A stretch of DNA of 64,000 bases from Candidatus Celerinatantimonas neptuna (lineage in GTDB: Bacteria; Pseudomonadota; Gammaproteobacteria; Enterobacterales; Celerinatantimonadaceae). The notes under the pieces were generated by a model. It was not told where the DNA came from. It searched no databases and saw only the letters and a list, made by a program, of their open reading frames with translations. Positions 47,956 through 58,248 of the stretch are shown piece after piece. The stretch covers positions 2,288,501 through 2,352,500 of the forward strand of contig OU461276.1 of assembly GCA_911810475.1 (NCBI GenBank), written 5' to 3'. Numbering within the stretch: the stretch's first letter is position 1; each line of letters starts with the position of its first letter. Both the position numbers and the translations under genes were made by a program.

Positions 47956-50772
47956 ATGAGCGATTATAAAGATACGTTAAATCTGCCGAGCACGGAATTT
48001 CCGATGCGCGGTAATATGGCAAAACGTGAGCCAGCGATGCTAAAACGTTGGCAGGAAAAAGGTCTCTATCAGGCGATTAGAGCGGCGAAAAAAGGTAAAA
48101 AATCTTTTATTCTTCATGATGGTCCCCCGTATGCGAACGGTACATTACATTTAGGCCATGCCGTTAATAAAATTCTTAAAGATTTTATTATTAAATCAAA
48201 AACATTGTCTGATTTCGATTCCCCATATATTCCGGGATGGGATTGTCATGGTTTACCTATCGAGTTGCAAGTTGAGAAAAAAGTAGGCAAACCAGGACGG
48301 AAAGTAACCGCTGGGGAATTTCGTGAGAAGTGCCGCGAGTATGCTGCTAAGCAGATCGATGGTCAACGCCAGGATTTTATTCGAATGGGGGTTGTCGGCG
48401 ATTGGCAAAATCCTTACCGGACGATGGATTTCAAAACTGAGGCCAATACAATTCGGGCATTAGCGAAAGTCGTTGAGAATGGACATTTGCTCCAGGGGGC
48501 TAAACCGGTTCATTGGTGTCTCGATTGTGGTTCGGCTCTGGCTGAAGCTGAGGTTGAGTATGAAGATCGGGTGAGTCCTGCTATGGATGTGCGTTTCCCT
48601 GCGGTCGATGCAGCTCAATTGAGTGGTTTGTTCGGTTCCTCTGATGAAGGGCTCCCTTTGTCCATCGTTATCTGGACAACAACTCCATGGACTTTACCTG
48701 CAAACTGCGCTGTTGCCGTTCATGCGAAGCTGAATTATGTGCTTGTTGAAGTGACCGGTTCAATTGGTAAAGAACGGATCATCTGTGCAGAAGATCTGTG
48801 CGAGCCAATGATGGAGCGTGTTGGAATCGATGAATATAAAATCGTGGGTTCCTGTTTAGGTAAGGAACTCGAACATCTGAAAGTCCATCATCCATTTTAT
48901 GATTATGATGTTCCTGTCATTTTAGGTGATCATGTAACGACTGATTCAGGTACCGGATGTGTTCATACGGCAGCCGCTCATGGTCAGGAAGACTATGCTG
49001 TATGTCAGCAATATGGTATCGAGTCCCGCAATCTGGTTGGGCCTAATGGGGTTTATCTTTCAGAAACACCGTTGTTTGCCGGAATGCATATCTTTAAGGT
49101 GAATGATGCTATTTTCGATGCCTTACGTGAGTATAAAACATTATTCTATCTGGATAAATTAAGCCATAGTTATCCACACTGTTGGCGGCATAAAACGCCG
49201 ATTATCTTTCGTGCAACCCCTCAATGGTTTATAGGCATGGAACAAGCGGGGTTACGTGATCAGGCGCTTAATGAAATTGAGAAAACACGTTGGATCCCTG
49301 AATGGGGTCATAACCGGATTCAGTCGATGGTTGCGAATCGGCCTGATTGGTGTATTTCGCGTCAGCGGACTTGGGGAACACCTATTGCATTATTCGTTCA
49401 TAAAGAGACAAATGAACTTCATCCCCGCAGTGTTGAATTGATGGAACAAGTTGCTAAACGTGTTGAAAAGTCTGGTATTCAGGCATGGTTTGATTTAGAA
49501 CCTGAAGAATTGCTGGGTGATGAAGCCGCAACTTACCGAAAAGTAGAAGATACTTTAGATGTCTGGTTTGATTCGGGATCGACGCATTTTAGTGTTGTTG
49601 GGGACAGGGATGAATTTGCCGGTCGCAGTGCTGATTTATATCTGGAAGGCTCAGATCAACATCGTGGCTGGTTTCAGTCATCTCTGATGATATCAACAGC
49701 GATTAATGGCCATGCTCCTTATAGCCAGGTCTTGACACATGGATTTACTGTTGATGCTCAAGGGAAGAAATTCTCCAAATCTTTGGGTAACGGTATTGCA
49801 CCTCAGGACATCTGGAATAAATTAGGGGCTGATATCCTTCGGTTGTGGATTGCTTCAACCAATTATACCGCTGAAATGACTGTTTCTGATGAAATCATCA
49901 AACGCTCTGCAGATGCTTATCGTCGTATTCGTAATACAGCCAGGTTCCTCTTAGCTAACCTGAGTGGTTTTGAACCTTCTGAGCATATGGTTAAAACCGG
50001 TGACATGGTGGCACTTGATTGTTGGATGGTTCAAAGAGCATTAGCGACACAGCAAGAGATTATCAAGGCTTATGAGAATTATCAGTTCCATGTGGTTTAT
50101 CAGAAATTAATGCATTTCTGTTCTATCGAACTGGGTAGTTTTTATCTCGATATTATTAAAGACAGGCAATATACGGCTAAAACAGAAAGTCATGCCCGTC
50201 GTTCTTGTCAAAGTGCCCTGTTCCATATCGCAGAGGCTATGACTCGTTGGATTGCTCCTATTTTGAGCTTTACCGCGGATGAAATTTGGCAGGCTCTGCC
50301 AGGTAAGCATGATGAGTTCGTTTTCACTGGCGTTTGGTATGATGGGTTCGATTGCGAAGTTTCTGCTGAGGCTGATAGTTTCTGGCAGGAAGTTCAGTCA
50401 GTACGTGATGAGGTGAACAAAGTCATCGAGCAGTATCGAAATGAAAAAGTTATCGCAGGTCAGTTAGACGCGCATGTGGCTATTTATGCGAGTCAGTCTC
50501 TTAAAGAGAAATTAACATCATTAGGTGATGAGTTGCGGTTTGTGTTGTTGACCTCTGAAGCAGATGTTTTAGATCTGTCTGATGCTGATGAAACGGCTCG
50601 TGAAACCGAGATTGAAGGTTTGAAAGTCCAGGTCAGTAAAGCGAGTGGCGAAAAATGTGAGCGTTGTTGGCAGCATCGTAAAGATGTAGGGACTCATGAT
50701 GAACATCCTACTCTGTGTGGTCGTTGTGTAACGAATGTTGCCGGTGACGGTGAACAAAGGCAATTCGCTTGA
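47956..50772 (+). CDS. ileS: Isoleucyl-tRNA synthetase
   Basis: Class I aminoacyl-tRNA synthetase, 938 aa, identical in length to the E. coli enzyme. The HIGH-type motif is in [20 protein letters not shown] near residue 58; KMSKS appears as [10 protein letters not shown] near residue 605. The C-terminal zinc motif, with paired Cys in [12 protein letters not shown] and HPTLCGRC near residues 900-925, is intact. I chose the ATG at 47956, which gives [20 protein letters not shown]; an earlier ATG at 47935 would overlap ribF. The stop codon overlaps the lspA start (TGATG). Confidence 0.97.
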   Translation: MSDYKDTLNLPSTEFPMRGNMAKREPAMLKRWQEKGLYQAIRAAKKGKKSFILHDGPPYANGTLHLGHAVNKILKDFIIKSKTLSDFDSPYIPGWDCHGLPIELQVEKKVGKPGRKVTAGEFREKCREYAAKQIDGQRQDFIRMGVVGDWQNPYRTMDFKTEANTIRALAKVVENGHLLQGAKPVHWCLDCGSALAEAEVEYEDRVSPAMDVRFPAVDAAQLSGLFGSSDEGLPLSIVIWTTTPWTLPANCAVAVHAKLNYVLVEVTGSIGKERIICAEDLCEPMMERVGIDEYKIVGSCLGKELEHLKVHHPFYDYDVPVILGDHVTTDSGTGCVHTAAAHGQEDYAVCQQYGIESRNLVGPNGVYLSETPLFAGMHIFKVNDAIFDALREYKTLFYLDKLSHSYPHCWRHKTPIIFRATPQWFIGMEQAGLRDQALNEIEKTRWIPEWGHNRIQSMVANRPDWCISRQRTWGTPIALFVHKETNELHPRSVELMEQVAKRVEKSGIQAWFDLEPEELLGDEAATYRKVEDTLDVWFDSGSTHFSVVGDRDEFAGRSADLYLEGSDQHRGWFQSSLMISTAINGHAPYSQVLTHGFTVDAQGKKFSKSLGNGIAPQDIWNKLGADILRLWIASTNYTAEMTVSDEIIKRSADAYRRIRNTARFLLANLSGFEPSEHMVKTGDMVALDCWMVQRALATQQEIIKAYENYQFHVVYQKLMHFCSIELGSFYLDIIKDRQYTAKTESHARRSCQSALFHIAEAMTRWIAPILSFTADEIWQALPGKHDEFVFTGVWYDGFDCEVSAEADSFWQEVQSVRDEVNKVIEQYRNEKVIAGQLDAHVAIYASQSLKEKLTSLGDELRFVLLTSEADVLDLSDADETARETEIEGLKVQVSKASGEKCERCWQHRKDVGTHDEHPTLCGRCVTNVAGDGEQRQFA

Positions 50773-51269
50773 TGATGCATTCTCGTTCAAATCAATTGCG
50801 CTGGCTGTGGCTCAGCGCAATCATGTTGATTGCAGATCAATTGACAAAATATTGGGTAGCCCATTCATTAGATTTATATCAGATGATACCGGTTACCCGT
50901 TTTTTTAATTTGGTCTATGTACATAATTTTGGTGCTGCATTTAGCTTTTTGGATAATCAGAATGGCTGGCAGAAGTGGCTATTTACGATATTAGCTGTTT
51001 TCGTCTGTTTAATTTTGGTTTGGTGTTTAAGGCGAATGAGCAAGCCTCAACCTATTACAGCCTGTGGTTATGCATTGGTGATAAGCGGTGCATTGGGGAA
51101 TGTCATTGATCGGATGATTCATGGTTACGTGATTGACTTTTTAGACTTCTATTGGAAAGGATATCATTGGCCTGCTTTTAACATTGCAGATAGTTGCATA
51201 TGTGTGGGGGCTGTTTTATTGATCATTGATAGTTTTTTACACCCTGCCAGACGTTTTGATGAGGAGTAA
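50772..51269 (+). CDS. lspA: Lipoprotein signal peptidase
   Basis: Aspartic protease of the inner membrane that removes the signal peptide of lipid-modified prolipoproteins, after Lgt. It is 165 aa with four membrane segments. Family boxes are ADQLTKYWVAHSL near residue 20, VYVHNFGAAFSFL near residue 50, GALGNVIDRMIHGYVIDFLD near residue 110 with the first catalytic Asp, and FNIADSCICVGAVLLI with the second. The start is the ATG overlapping the ileS TGA; a TTG two codons earlier and an ATG directly after are alternatives. It is one transcript with ileS, fkpB and ispH. Confidence 0.96.
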   Translation: MMHSRSNQLRWLWLSAIMLIADQLTKYWVAHSLDLYQMIPVTRFFNLVYVHNFGAAFSFLDNQNGWQKWLFTILAVFVCLILVWCLRRMSKPQPITACGYALVISGALGNVIDRMIHGYVIDFLDFYWKGYHWPAFNIADSCICVGAVLLIIDSFLHPARRFDEE

Positions 51270-51271
51270 TC

Positions 51272-51715
51272 ATGTCAATTCAACAAGGTGATCATGTGAC
51301 CCTCCATTTTGAATTGAAAACATTGGATGGGCGAGTTGTGGAGTCAACTTACCACAGAGGTAAACCTGCTGAATTGGTGATTGGTGATGGCCATCTTCCA
51401 GAGTCTTTTGAACATTATCTTATCGGTTTAGATTTGGGTCAGAAGGAGCAGTGGCAACTAGAGCCTGAATCAGCATTCGGAATAGTAAGTGATGAGCGGA
51501 TTGCTTATTTTACAGTGGATCAGTTTCCTTCTGATAGCATGGTATCGGTTGGAACCGTGATGGGGTTTAGCCAGCCTAATGGGAATGAGATCCCTGGGAT
51601 TATCAAATCCATTGATGGCGATTCTGTTACGGTTGATTTTAACCATCCTTTGGCAGGAGAGAACATTCTGTTTTCTGTTGAAATTGTTGATTGTTGTGAT
51701 TCACAGCGGAGATGA
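51272..51715 (+). CDS. fkpB: FKBP-type peptidyl-prolyl isomerase (FkpB/SlpA)
   Basis: Cytoplasmic prolyl isomerase of the SlyD-like FKBP group with an inserted chaperone flap, 147 aa (149 in E. coli). Family features are [20 protein letters not shown] at the N-terminus, [20 protein letters not shown] near residue 49 and [20 protein letters not shown] near residue 118. Unlike SlyD it lacks a His/Cys-rich tail. It starts 2 bp after lspA; its stop codon lies next to the ispH start. Confidence 0.94.
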   Translation: MSIQQGDHVTLHFELKTLDGRVVESTYHRGKPAELVIGDGHLPESFEHYLIGLDLGQKEQWQLEPESAFGIVSDERIAYFTVDQFPSDSMVSVGTVMGFSQPNGNEIPGIIKSIDGDSVTVDFNHPLAGENILFSVEIVDCCDSQRR

Positions 51716-51717
51716 GT

Positions 51718-52653
51718 ATGGAGATTATTCTTGCTAATCCTCGTGGCTTTTGTGCCGGAGTGGATAGAGCAATATCCATTGTTGAAAGAGCACTAGAGCT
51801 TTTTGATGCCCCTATTTATGTGCGCCATGAAGTTGTTCATAATCGCTTTGTTGTTGCTGGGTTGCGCCAGCGTGGTGCTATTTTTGTTGACGAACTGGAT
51901 GAAGTTCCTGAAGAAGCTATCTGTATTTTTAGCGCTCATGGTGTTGCTCAGTCGGTTTCTCGTCAGGCAAAAGAGCGTCGATTAAAAGTTTTTGATGCGA
52001 CTTGTCCTTTGGTAACGAAGGTTCATATGGAGGTGACCCGTGCCAGCCGTAAAGGGGTTGAATGTGTTTTAATCGGTCACTATGGTCACCCTGAAGTGAA
52101 TGGCACAATGGGGCAATATGATAACTCTGAAGGTGGTATTTATCTGGTTGAAACAGCCGATGATGTCGCTGACTTAGTGATAAAATCTCCAGATGAGCTA
52201 TTTTATTGCACGCAAACGACATTATCTGTTGATGATACCTCTGATGTGATTGATGCGCTGAGAGCTCGCTTTCCATTGATCAAAGGGCCTCGTAAAGATG
52301 ATATCTGTTATGCGACCCAAAACCGGCAAGATGCCGTTTCTCATTTAGCTGCCGATACGGATATCGTTCTGGTTGTCGGATCAGCGAATTCATCAAATTC
52401 AAACCGGTTACGCGAAAAGGCGGCCAGATTAGGAACACCGGCTTATTTGATCGATAGCTCTGAAAATATTAATCCCGATTGGTTTTCTGATACCAGTCGA
52501 GTCGGGGTTACAGCGGGCGCTTCTGCTCCTGAAGTATTAGTTCAGGATGTTGTTTCCCGGTTGCAAGAGCTCGGAGGTGAAGTCGTGACTGAATCAATTG
52601 GTCGTGAAGAGAGTATTGTTTTTGAAGTTCCCCGAGAGCTGAGGATCCTGTAG
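51718..52653 (+). CDS. ispH: 4-hydroxy-3-methylbut-2-enyl diphosphate reductase
   Basis: Last enzyme of the MEP isoprenoid pathway, an iron-sulfur protein producing IPP and DMAPP. It is 311 aa. The three cluster cysteines are seen in [20 protein letters not shown] (near 12), [13 protein letters not shown] (near 96) and [15 protein letters not shown] (near 197). I chose the ATG at 51718 because GCGGAG lies six bases upstream; the ATG at 51712 overlaps that site. It ends the ribF-ileS-lspA-fkpB-ispH group. In Pseudomonas minor pilin genes follow this locus, as they do here after an IS remnant. Confidence 0.97.
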   Translation: MEIILANPRGFCAGVDRAISIVERALELFDAPIYVRHEVVHNRFVVAGLRQRGAIFVDELDEVPEEAICIFSAHGVAQSVSRQAKERRLKVFDATCPLVTKVHMEVTRASRKGVECVLIGHYGHPEVNGTMGQYDNSEGGIYLVETADDVADLVIKSPDELFYCTQTTLSVDDTSDVIDALRARFPLIKGPRKDDICYATQNRQDAVSHLAADTDIVLVVGSANSSNSNRLREKAARLGTPAYLIDSSENINPDWFSDTSRVGVTAGASAPEVLVQDVVSRLQELGGEVVTESIGREESIVFEVPRELRIL

Positions 52654-52955
52654 TTAATTTCGATTCAAGATAGGATGCCATTATGAATTTGAATTTAAAG
52701 TGAACAATTGAGATCATGGGCATTCTATGGCAAATGGATCTAACGCGGGAATTGCATCTGATATGTGGCTAAAAATTTTCTTTATCTCAGCCATAAATTA
52801 AATAACTGGATCAATGCAAGAGGGACTTTCTGGGTTCTTTTTCTTTTGTTGTAACGGGATGTATTGATCTTGTTTTATCTTTCCATTACTAAATAGCTTC
52901 AGATCTGCATAACCTGCTCTTTTTCAAACCGTGTTATTTTAATGGCCGGCTTTAA
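52654..52955. other. Intergenic stretch after ispH
   Basis: About 300 bp of AT-rich sequence between ispH and the IS982 remnant. No gene, terminator hairpin or IS end was identified. It may include degraded IS flank. Confidence 0.4.
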
Positions 52956-53725
52956 TTATCCTGGAATGTATAAGCAAGCAGACCCGCGATTAGCTACCAT
53001 AAAGGTCATACAGCTACGATGTCGTGAATGTTCCATCTAAGCTATGTTTTTCAACTGTTCAAAGACGGTTTCTATGATAAATCGGATTCTTAACATAAGC
53101 TTATCCCAGAGTTTTTAGATCTTGGGGGGCCTATTTTTGCGTTGGCCCGTGACGAATTTGAGCTCACGTTCGTTTAGCTCTGTTTCTAACGATTTTGATA
53201 TATATCCTTTGTCGCCGAACAACGTACCCAAAAGCCCATCAACCATTTCAGGAACTGGTGCTCTATCATGAGCAGATGGAGTTTAAAGCCATACAACCAA
53301 CCCCTGTATCCTTTTCCTCGCATCGCTATATCTGCAAACACTTTGTGCCTTGGAATACGTAAGTTATGACAGACTTTGTGGGTGGTAGAATCAACATAGG
53401 CCATGCCTGTTGGTTTTGCTTTTCGTTGGGTCATGTGGGCACACAAGGGGACTCGCACTGTCTGCATCAGTTTGAACATTCCCGTATAACTGACCCAATC
53501 AGGAAATGCCCCGAGTCAGTACAGACACACCCGTTTGATGTAGAAACGTTTAAAATCACGAAAACCCGATTGATGAAAGGCAATGACGATAGTCATGACT
53601 TCACCCAGTGAAAGTCGACAAGGCTTAAACCACTTTCCTTTTCCACGCTCAAATCAATGGGCTTCCCATGCGGGTTTAAACTGGGTGTAAAAATCATCTA
53701 CATACATTGACTCTCAATTATCCAT
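52956..53725 (-). pseudogene. Degraded IS982-family transposase
   Basis: Read on the minus strand with frame changes, the product aligns with IS982 transposases: N-terminal VDDFYTQFKPAWEAH, then CRLSLGEVMTIVIAFHQSGF with DFKRFYIKRVCLY, the DDE region MAYVDSTTHKVCHNLRIPRH and GWLYGFKLHL, then after a frame change FGDKGYISKSLETELNEREL and IRFIIETVFEQLKNIA, and the end HRSCMTFMVANRGSA. At least four in-frame stops, one frameshift and an internal deletion (the segment after KLHL) make it non-functional. Only the stretch 53186-53479 is an uninterrupted frame. Terminal repeats were not found. Confidence 0.85.
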
Positions 53726-53952
53726 GCCCTTGTCCTTTGTGTTCACCTTTTCTTTGGTCAGAAGAGCTGATCACAGCAAAGGTTTTTAGTTCCTCAATTT
53801 TCATTTTTCTTATGCGCAGCTCAGGTTAAATATAATTAGAATATCTTGATCGTTGTATAAAATATCATCGTGTTTGAATGGGCTTACCTTTATTTGTGTT
53901 TCATCAAAATTCCCAATATCTATCGGAGAATTTTAGTGATAATATTATTAAT

Positions 53953-54402
53953 ATGAATGAAAGATCTGGTTTTACATTACTTGAAGTGATGATAGCTGCT
54001 GCGTTGTTAAGTATGTGCATTATCTTTTCAAGTCAGTTTTTATCTTATAGTCGATGGATGTTATTAGATGCGGCACGCCGTCAACATGCTAATTTGGTAC
54101 TTGAATCCGTTGCAGCTATTGCTCAGGCTGATCATCGTGAATGGTTGAAAAATGCACCCTGGCATTATCAGTTGTCGGATGCTGAGTCACAAATAACAAG
54201 TGAACAGAACGGAAATTTGGCTCAAGATTTCAGGACGATAAAGATGTTATTTCGCTCGCAAAAACAAAACGGACTATTTGCATTAATTGCTCCTCGGTTA
54301 GAGATCAGTCTTGTTTCTCATGGTTTGTTAACTTTAAAGGTTTACTGGCAAAGTCATGACCATCTGAAAGAAATAGTCCGTCGTATTCAACTTCAGCCAT
54401 GA
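53953..54402 (+). CDS. pilV: Minor type IV pilin, PilV-like
   Basis: From the ATG at 53953 a 149-aa prepilin begins MNERSGFTLLEVMIAAALLS: a short basic leader, the prepilin peptidase site G-FTLLE and a hydrophobic helix. The length and order (pilV before pilW) fit PilV, one of the minor pilins that prime pilus assembly. The frame is open further upstream to 53878 but without pilin character. The stop overlaps the pilW start by 4 bp (ATGA). Sequence beyond the helix is not well conserved, so the name rests on position. Confidence 0.8.
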   Translation: MNERSGFTLLEVMIAAALLSMCIIFSSQFLSYSRWMLLDAARRQHANLVLESVAAIAQADHREWLKNAPWHYQLSDAESQITSEQNGNLAQDFRTIKMLFRSQKQNGLFALIAPRLEISLVSHGLLTLKVYWQSHDHLKEIVRRIQLQP

Positions 54403-55349
54403 GATTATTGAGTGTCAGTAGTGGTTTCACACTGATTGAAATGATGATTTCGATTAGCTTATCAGTCCTTCTGTTTCTGGGGGGATACCATGTTTATTTT
54501 GAGTATATTCATCAGAATATGGTGATTCATCAGTTAGCTGATATACAGCTGAGGGGGGAAGCCGCGCTTCAATTATTGACCGACAATATTAGAGAAGCTG
54601 GTTTTTGGGGTGAATTGACTCCACTTCCTGTTTCTGCTGTGCAATGGCGTCTCCCGGCGGTTCGATATTATTGCGATATTTCATCGCTAAATCATGTGGA
54701 TTACCCTTCCAAATCTAAATGGCCGCTCCCTTTAATTGTATCTGATGTACCTCTGGGGTATAGGAAACGAGGTTGCGTTGGTAGTGCTCGAGTTCCTTTA
54801 GTCGCACATTCGCTCATTGTGTCGGTGTTACATTTGTCGGGTCCGTATAGTCGAGATCGAAGCAGCATTGTTCATTTAAAGACGTTTTTAAAAAGAGGTA
54901 TGTTCACTACTCAGCAGAACAATCTAAGCACCTCTTCTAAGGGCCAGTTGTGGCGCTATCAACATCAGTGGTTTTTCATTACCCGAAATAAGCAGGTGCC
55001 TGAATTACGCCGTGTCTATCTTTCGAATAAAGGGATTGAAGGGGAGAATCAGGGCGCTATCGTGAAAGGGATTGAAAGAATAGAAGCCCGACTGGCGGTT
55101 TGTCGAAAGGGACGATTGATCTGGTTGCAAGTTAAACAGTTAAGTGATGACGACTGGTCTCGGTTAGTTGCTCTACATTTAGGGTTACTTGTTCGGGCAT
55201 TGCATCCTGACAGTGGTTATATCAATGATCATCTTTATCAAATTGCTGGTGTAAAGGTGGGACGGTTTCATGATCATTACCGTCGTTTAAGTATGGAGCA
55301 AGTGAGCTGGCTGGCAAATATGGCAGAGCATACCAAATGCGAAATTTAA
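54399..55349 (+). CDS. pilW: Minor type IV pilin, PilW-like
   Basis: A 316-aa prepilin. It has the leader MRLLSVSSG, cleavage before FTLIEMMISISLSVLLFLGG, and the PilW hallmark ALQLLTDNIREAGFWGELT near residue 60, matching the ALEILSRDIR-AGFWG type block. The rest is a large globular head. It overlaps pilV by 4 bp and pilX by 13 bp, indicating tight coupling. Confidence 0.87.
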   Translation: MRLLSVSSGFTLIEMMISISLSVLLFLGGYHVYFEYIHQNMVIHQLADIQLRGEAALQLLTDNIREAGFWGELTPLPVSAVQWRLPAVRYYCDISSLNHVDYPSKSKWPLPLIVSDVPLGYRKRGCVGSARVPLVAHSLIVSVLHLSGPYSRDRSSIVHLKTFLKRGMFTTQQNNLSTSSKGQLWRYQHQWFFITRNKQVPELRRVYLSNKGIEGENQGAIVKGIERIEARLAVCRKGRLIWLQVKQLSDDDWSRLVALHLGLLVRALHPDSGYINDHLYQIAGVKVGRFHDHYRRLSMEQVSWLANMAEHTKCEI

Positions 55350-55783
55350 AACAGCAGGGCGTTGTTTTATTGATGATTCTCAGCATTATTATTTTGTTGA
55401 TGGAAGGCTGTTTAGTTCTGACTCAGATGTGCGAATTGGATCTCCATTCCACTCAAATTGCGCTTAAAAATCATCATGATTGGATGGTATTACAACATCA
55501 TTCTTTTGATCAGATTCGTTTATTAGTGCAGGGAAAGTCAGTCGTTAAAGGGGAAATGGTTTCTTTTCGAGTGAAACCAATCTGTAAGGCTCAATGCTGG
55601 AAGAATAACACAGAGTGCCAACTGGTTGATTTGATTGCACGTTACCATCACAAATTCCTTGAGTTAGGTTTTCTTAAACCGGCAGGTACATCTCATATTG
55701 TTTTGACTGATTGTCCTGTGACTCATTTTGCTGCTACACAAGGGGCTCTTCTTTGGTTGCATCGACGATATGAATCGTTTTAA
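55337..55783 (+). CDS. pilX: Minor type IV pilus assembly protein, PilX-like
   Basis: A 148-aa protein with MRNLKQQGVVLLMILSIIIL at the start: the PilX-type leader with G-V/A-x-L-L instead of the usual G-FTL-E, and no clear Glu5. It is followed by a variable region with several Cys. Its place between pilW and the pilE-like gene, with overlaps on both sides, supports PilX. The weak sequence conservation typical of PilX limits certainty. Confidence 0.72.
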   Translation: MRNLKQQGVVLLMILSIIILLMEGCLVLTQMCELDLHSTQIALKNHHDWMVLQHHSFDQIRLLVQGKSVVKGEMVSFRVKPICKAQCWKNNTECQLVDLIARYHHKFLELGFLKPAGTSHIVLTDCPVTHFAATQGALLWLHRRYESF

Positions 55784-56159
55784 TTCAGGCTTTAATTTGA
55801 TCGAATTGCTAATTGCCCTATCTATAGTTGGGATTTTATCCGTGATGGTGCAGCCTAGCTATCAGAAATTAGTTGCTGTTTATCATCGGCATCAAGTCGA
55901 ATCTGAACTGTATTTGATACGTGATTGGGTCGAGCAGTACTATCTCGATTACGAGCAGTGGCCTTCATCGATTAAACAATTATCCAGTCGTCCACCCAAG
56001 ATACCTGGCGTGTATTTTTCATTACATCATTCATCACTTCGGCGAGATAGACTCGATATTGAAGCTCAGATAACGTTTTCAGGGGGATTGCTTAATTCGT
56101 GTCGCCTGTTGATATTGTCAGTCACAGATCCAAGCCATCATTTAGAGTGCGGAACATGA
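55770..56159 (+). CDS. pilE: Minor type IV pilin, PilE-like
   Basis: From the ATG at 55770 a 129-aa prepilin begins MNRFNSGFNLIELLIALSIV with the cleavage site G-FNLIE and a hydrophobic helix. YLIRDWVEQYYLDYEQWPSS and the C-terminal Cys pair are typical of PilE/PilA-like minor pilins. The frame opens upstream within pilX but without signal. The last 18 bp overlap, tail to tail, the fimT-like gene. It ends the minor pilin run; no pilY1 is present. Confidence 0.8.
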   Translation: MNRFNSGFNLIELLIALSIVGILSVMVQPSYQKLVAVYHRHQVESELYLIRDWVEQYYLDYEQWPSSIKQLSSRPPKIPGVYFSLHHSSLRRDRLDIEAQITFSGGLLNSCRLLILSVTDPSHHLECGT

Positions 56160-56654
56160 TTCTTTGATCGTAGATTGAGTCAAAGAGCCTGCCAGATTAA
56201 GTGTGATGTTTGCACAGTGGTGATTCAAATAAAGGTTAAGTGTCATATTGCTGTTATATGCCTGCCCCTCGCCGTTAAATCGAATGGATTTACGGTGCAT
56301 GTTTAAAATGATGTTGGCTGGAATAGGTTGGGTTCTGAGAAGTGTATCTGATGATGTGAGTTGATTCGTATGAGATGTGTCGATAAATATACTCAGAGGG
56401 CTTTGCCAATGAGATTGACATCGGTTGTCATCATTTAAAGAACAAATTCGGATGATTTGATGATTCTGTATTGCCTGGAGTCTCCCCCAACGGATGAATT
56501 CTGTTAATTGTTCTTGGATTTTAGTGAGTTGTTGAATCTGCACAAATCGGGTTGTTTGTTGTAGTGCAAAACCTGCAATTATGGTGGTCAGCAGTAAAAC
56601 AACTAATATTTCAATAAGAGTGAATCCTTCTTTTTTTTGTAGTGAGATGTCCAT
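56142..56654 (-). CDS. FimT/GspH-type minor pilin
   Basis: A 170-aa prepilin on the opposite strand: leader MDISLQKKEG, cleavage before FTLIEILVVLLLTTIIAGFA, then the FimT/GspH-type IRWGRLQAIQNHQIIRICS block near residue 47. In Pseudomonas fimT/fimU precede pilV in the same direction; here the gene is reversed and placed at the end, overlapping pilE by 18 bp. It may be fimT or fimU. Confidence 0.78.
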   Translation of the reverse strand: MDISLQKKEGFTLIEILVVLLLTTIIAGFALQQTTRFVQIQQLTKIQEQLTEFIRWGRLQAIQNHQIIRICSLNDDNRCQSHWQSPLSIFIDTSHTNQLTSSDTLLRTQPIPANIILNMHRKSIRFNGEGQAYNSNMTLNLYLNHHCANITLNLAGSLTQSTIKESCSAL

Positions 56655-56836
56655 ATCCTGATTGGGCCTTGTGATTAATTACATGATATTTTGCCACATG
56701 TGTAGTTCAAAGTTGTTCTAATTTTACTATTAAGATTGATCCTGATTGAATAGCCTCTTAGGATAAGATATGCAGTATATGTATTGGGTATCATCAGTTA
56801 TTCGGTATCGATAGGTGCCTTGTGGAATATTGATAG

Positions 56837-57205
<369 letters not shown>

Positions 57206-57330
57206 TATTAGCCTGAAGAATGTAAGTTGGTGCTGATATCCCCATCTATTAATTTGTATGAATCATGAGAAGCTGAATTTATTGATTTTGATGTGGAGTG
57301 GGTCTTTGTAAATGGTCGAGATGAAGAATA

Positions 57331-57362
57331 AAAGGCAAGCTAAGCTAGTTCAGCTTGCCTTT
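57331..57362. terminator. Bidirectional terminator glnB/bamD
   Basis: AAAGGCAAGCT at 57331-57341 pairs with AGCTTGCCTTT at 57352-57362 around a 10-base loop, with flanking A and T runs. It lies between convergent genes. Confidence 0.85.
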
Positions 57363-57378
57363 TAACAATTAAAAAATG

Positions 57379-58119
57379 TTAGTGCTTTTGTTGAGCATTT
57401 AGAATTTGTTGGGTTTGTTGCTCAAGTTTAGTCAAGCCTAGTTTTTTATAACCTTGAATCATAATTTTTAGTGCTTCGAGCGTTTTATCGCTTCCTGAAT
57501 AATTATCGATAACGCTTTTGGCCCGGTTGACAGCCGCGATATAGGCTTCCCGCTTAATATAATATTTTGCAATGTCTATCTCATGCTGAGCCAGACTGTC
57601 TTTTAAAGAAATCATGCGCTTTCGAGCGTCTGCAGCGTAAGGGCTATCAGGATAATGTTCTAAAACGACCTGAAAATCTTTAAATGCGGCTTTTATAAAG
57701 CTGGGATCACGGTTGTCCCGGTTTATTCCAAGTAAAGATTGTGTAAAATTATAATTAGCTGCCATATTGGTTAGACCCCGCATGTAATAAACGTAATCTA
57801 ATGCTTTGCTGGTCGGATTGTTTCGGATAAAACGGTCAATATTTGCCAGTGCTTTTTCTGTTTCGTTTTGTTTGTAATAAACATAAATTAACTGAAGTTG
57901 CACCTGATCAGAATAAGGGCCGAAAGGATAGCGGTTATCCATCGCTTCTAGCAGATTTTCAGCATTTTTGTAGTTATCTACAGCCAACTCCGTCTGTGCT
58001 TGAGAATAGAGTTCCGGGGCTGGTTTATCAGGGACTGTCGGCTTATCCTTATTTGATGAACATCCGGCCAATAATATGGTACATAGCGACAGGCCGGCAA
58101 TGATATGACTATAACGCAT
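57379..58119 (-). CDS. bamD: Outer membrane assembly lipoprotein BamD
   Basis: Essential BAM-complex lipoprotein on the inner leaflet of the outer membrane, 246 aa. The lipobox is LLAGC with Cys at residue 20. The mature part has tetratricopeptide-type helices, with PELYSQAQTELAVDNYKNAE, NRYPFGPYSDQVQLQLIYVY near residue 62 and VLEHYPDSPYAADARKRM near residue 152. It is divergent from rluD, the same arrangement as in E. coli and vibrios. Lgt and LspA encoded in this window would process it. Confidence 0.96.
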   Translation of the reverse strand: MRYSHIIAGLSLCTILLAGCSSNKDKPTVPDKPAPELYSQAQTELAVDNYKNAENLLEAMDNRYPFGPYSDQVQLQLIYVYYKQNETEKALANIDRFIRNNPTSKALDYVYYMRGLTNMAANYNFTQSLLGINRDNRDPSFIKAAFKDFQVVLEHYPDSPYAADARKRMISLKDSLAQHEIDIAKYYIKREAYIAAVNRAKSVIDNYSGSDKTLEALKIMIQGYKKLGLTKLEQQTQQILNAQQKH

Positions 58120-58248
58120 AATCAGAATGGCAGTTTCCTAAAATATTTGTAATCCTAAAGGATAAAGTATCCTTTATGCTTTTCCAAAAGAAAAGCTAAA
58201 ATAGCGAACTTTACTAAATTCTATGTCTATAAATTACAAGTGATTGTT

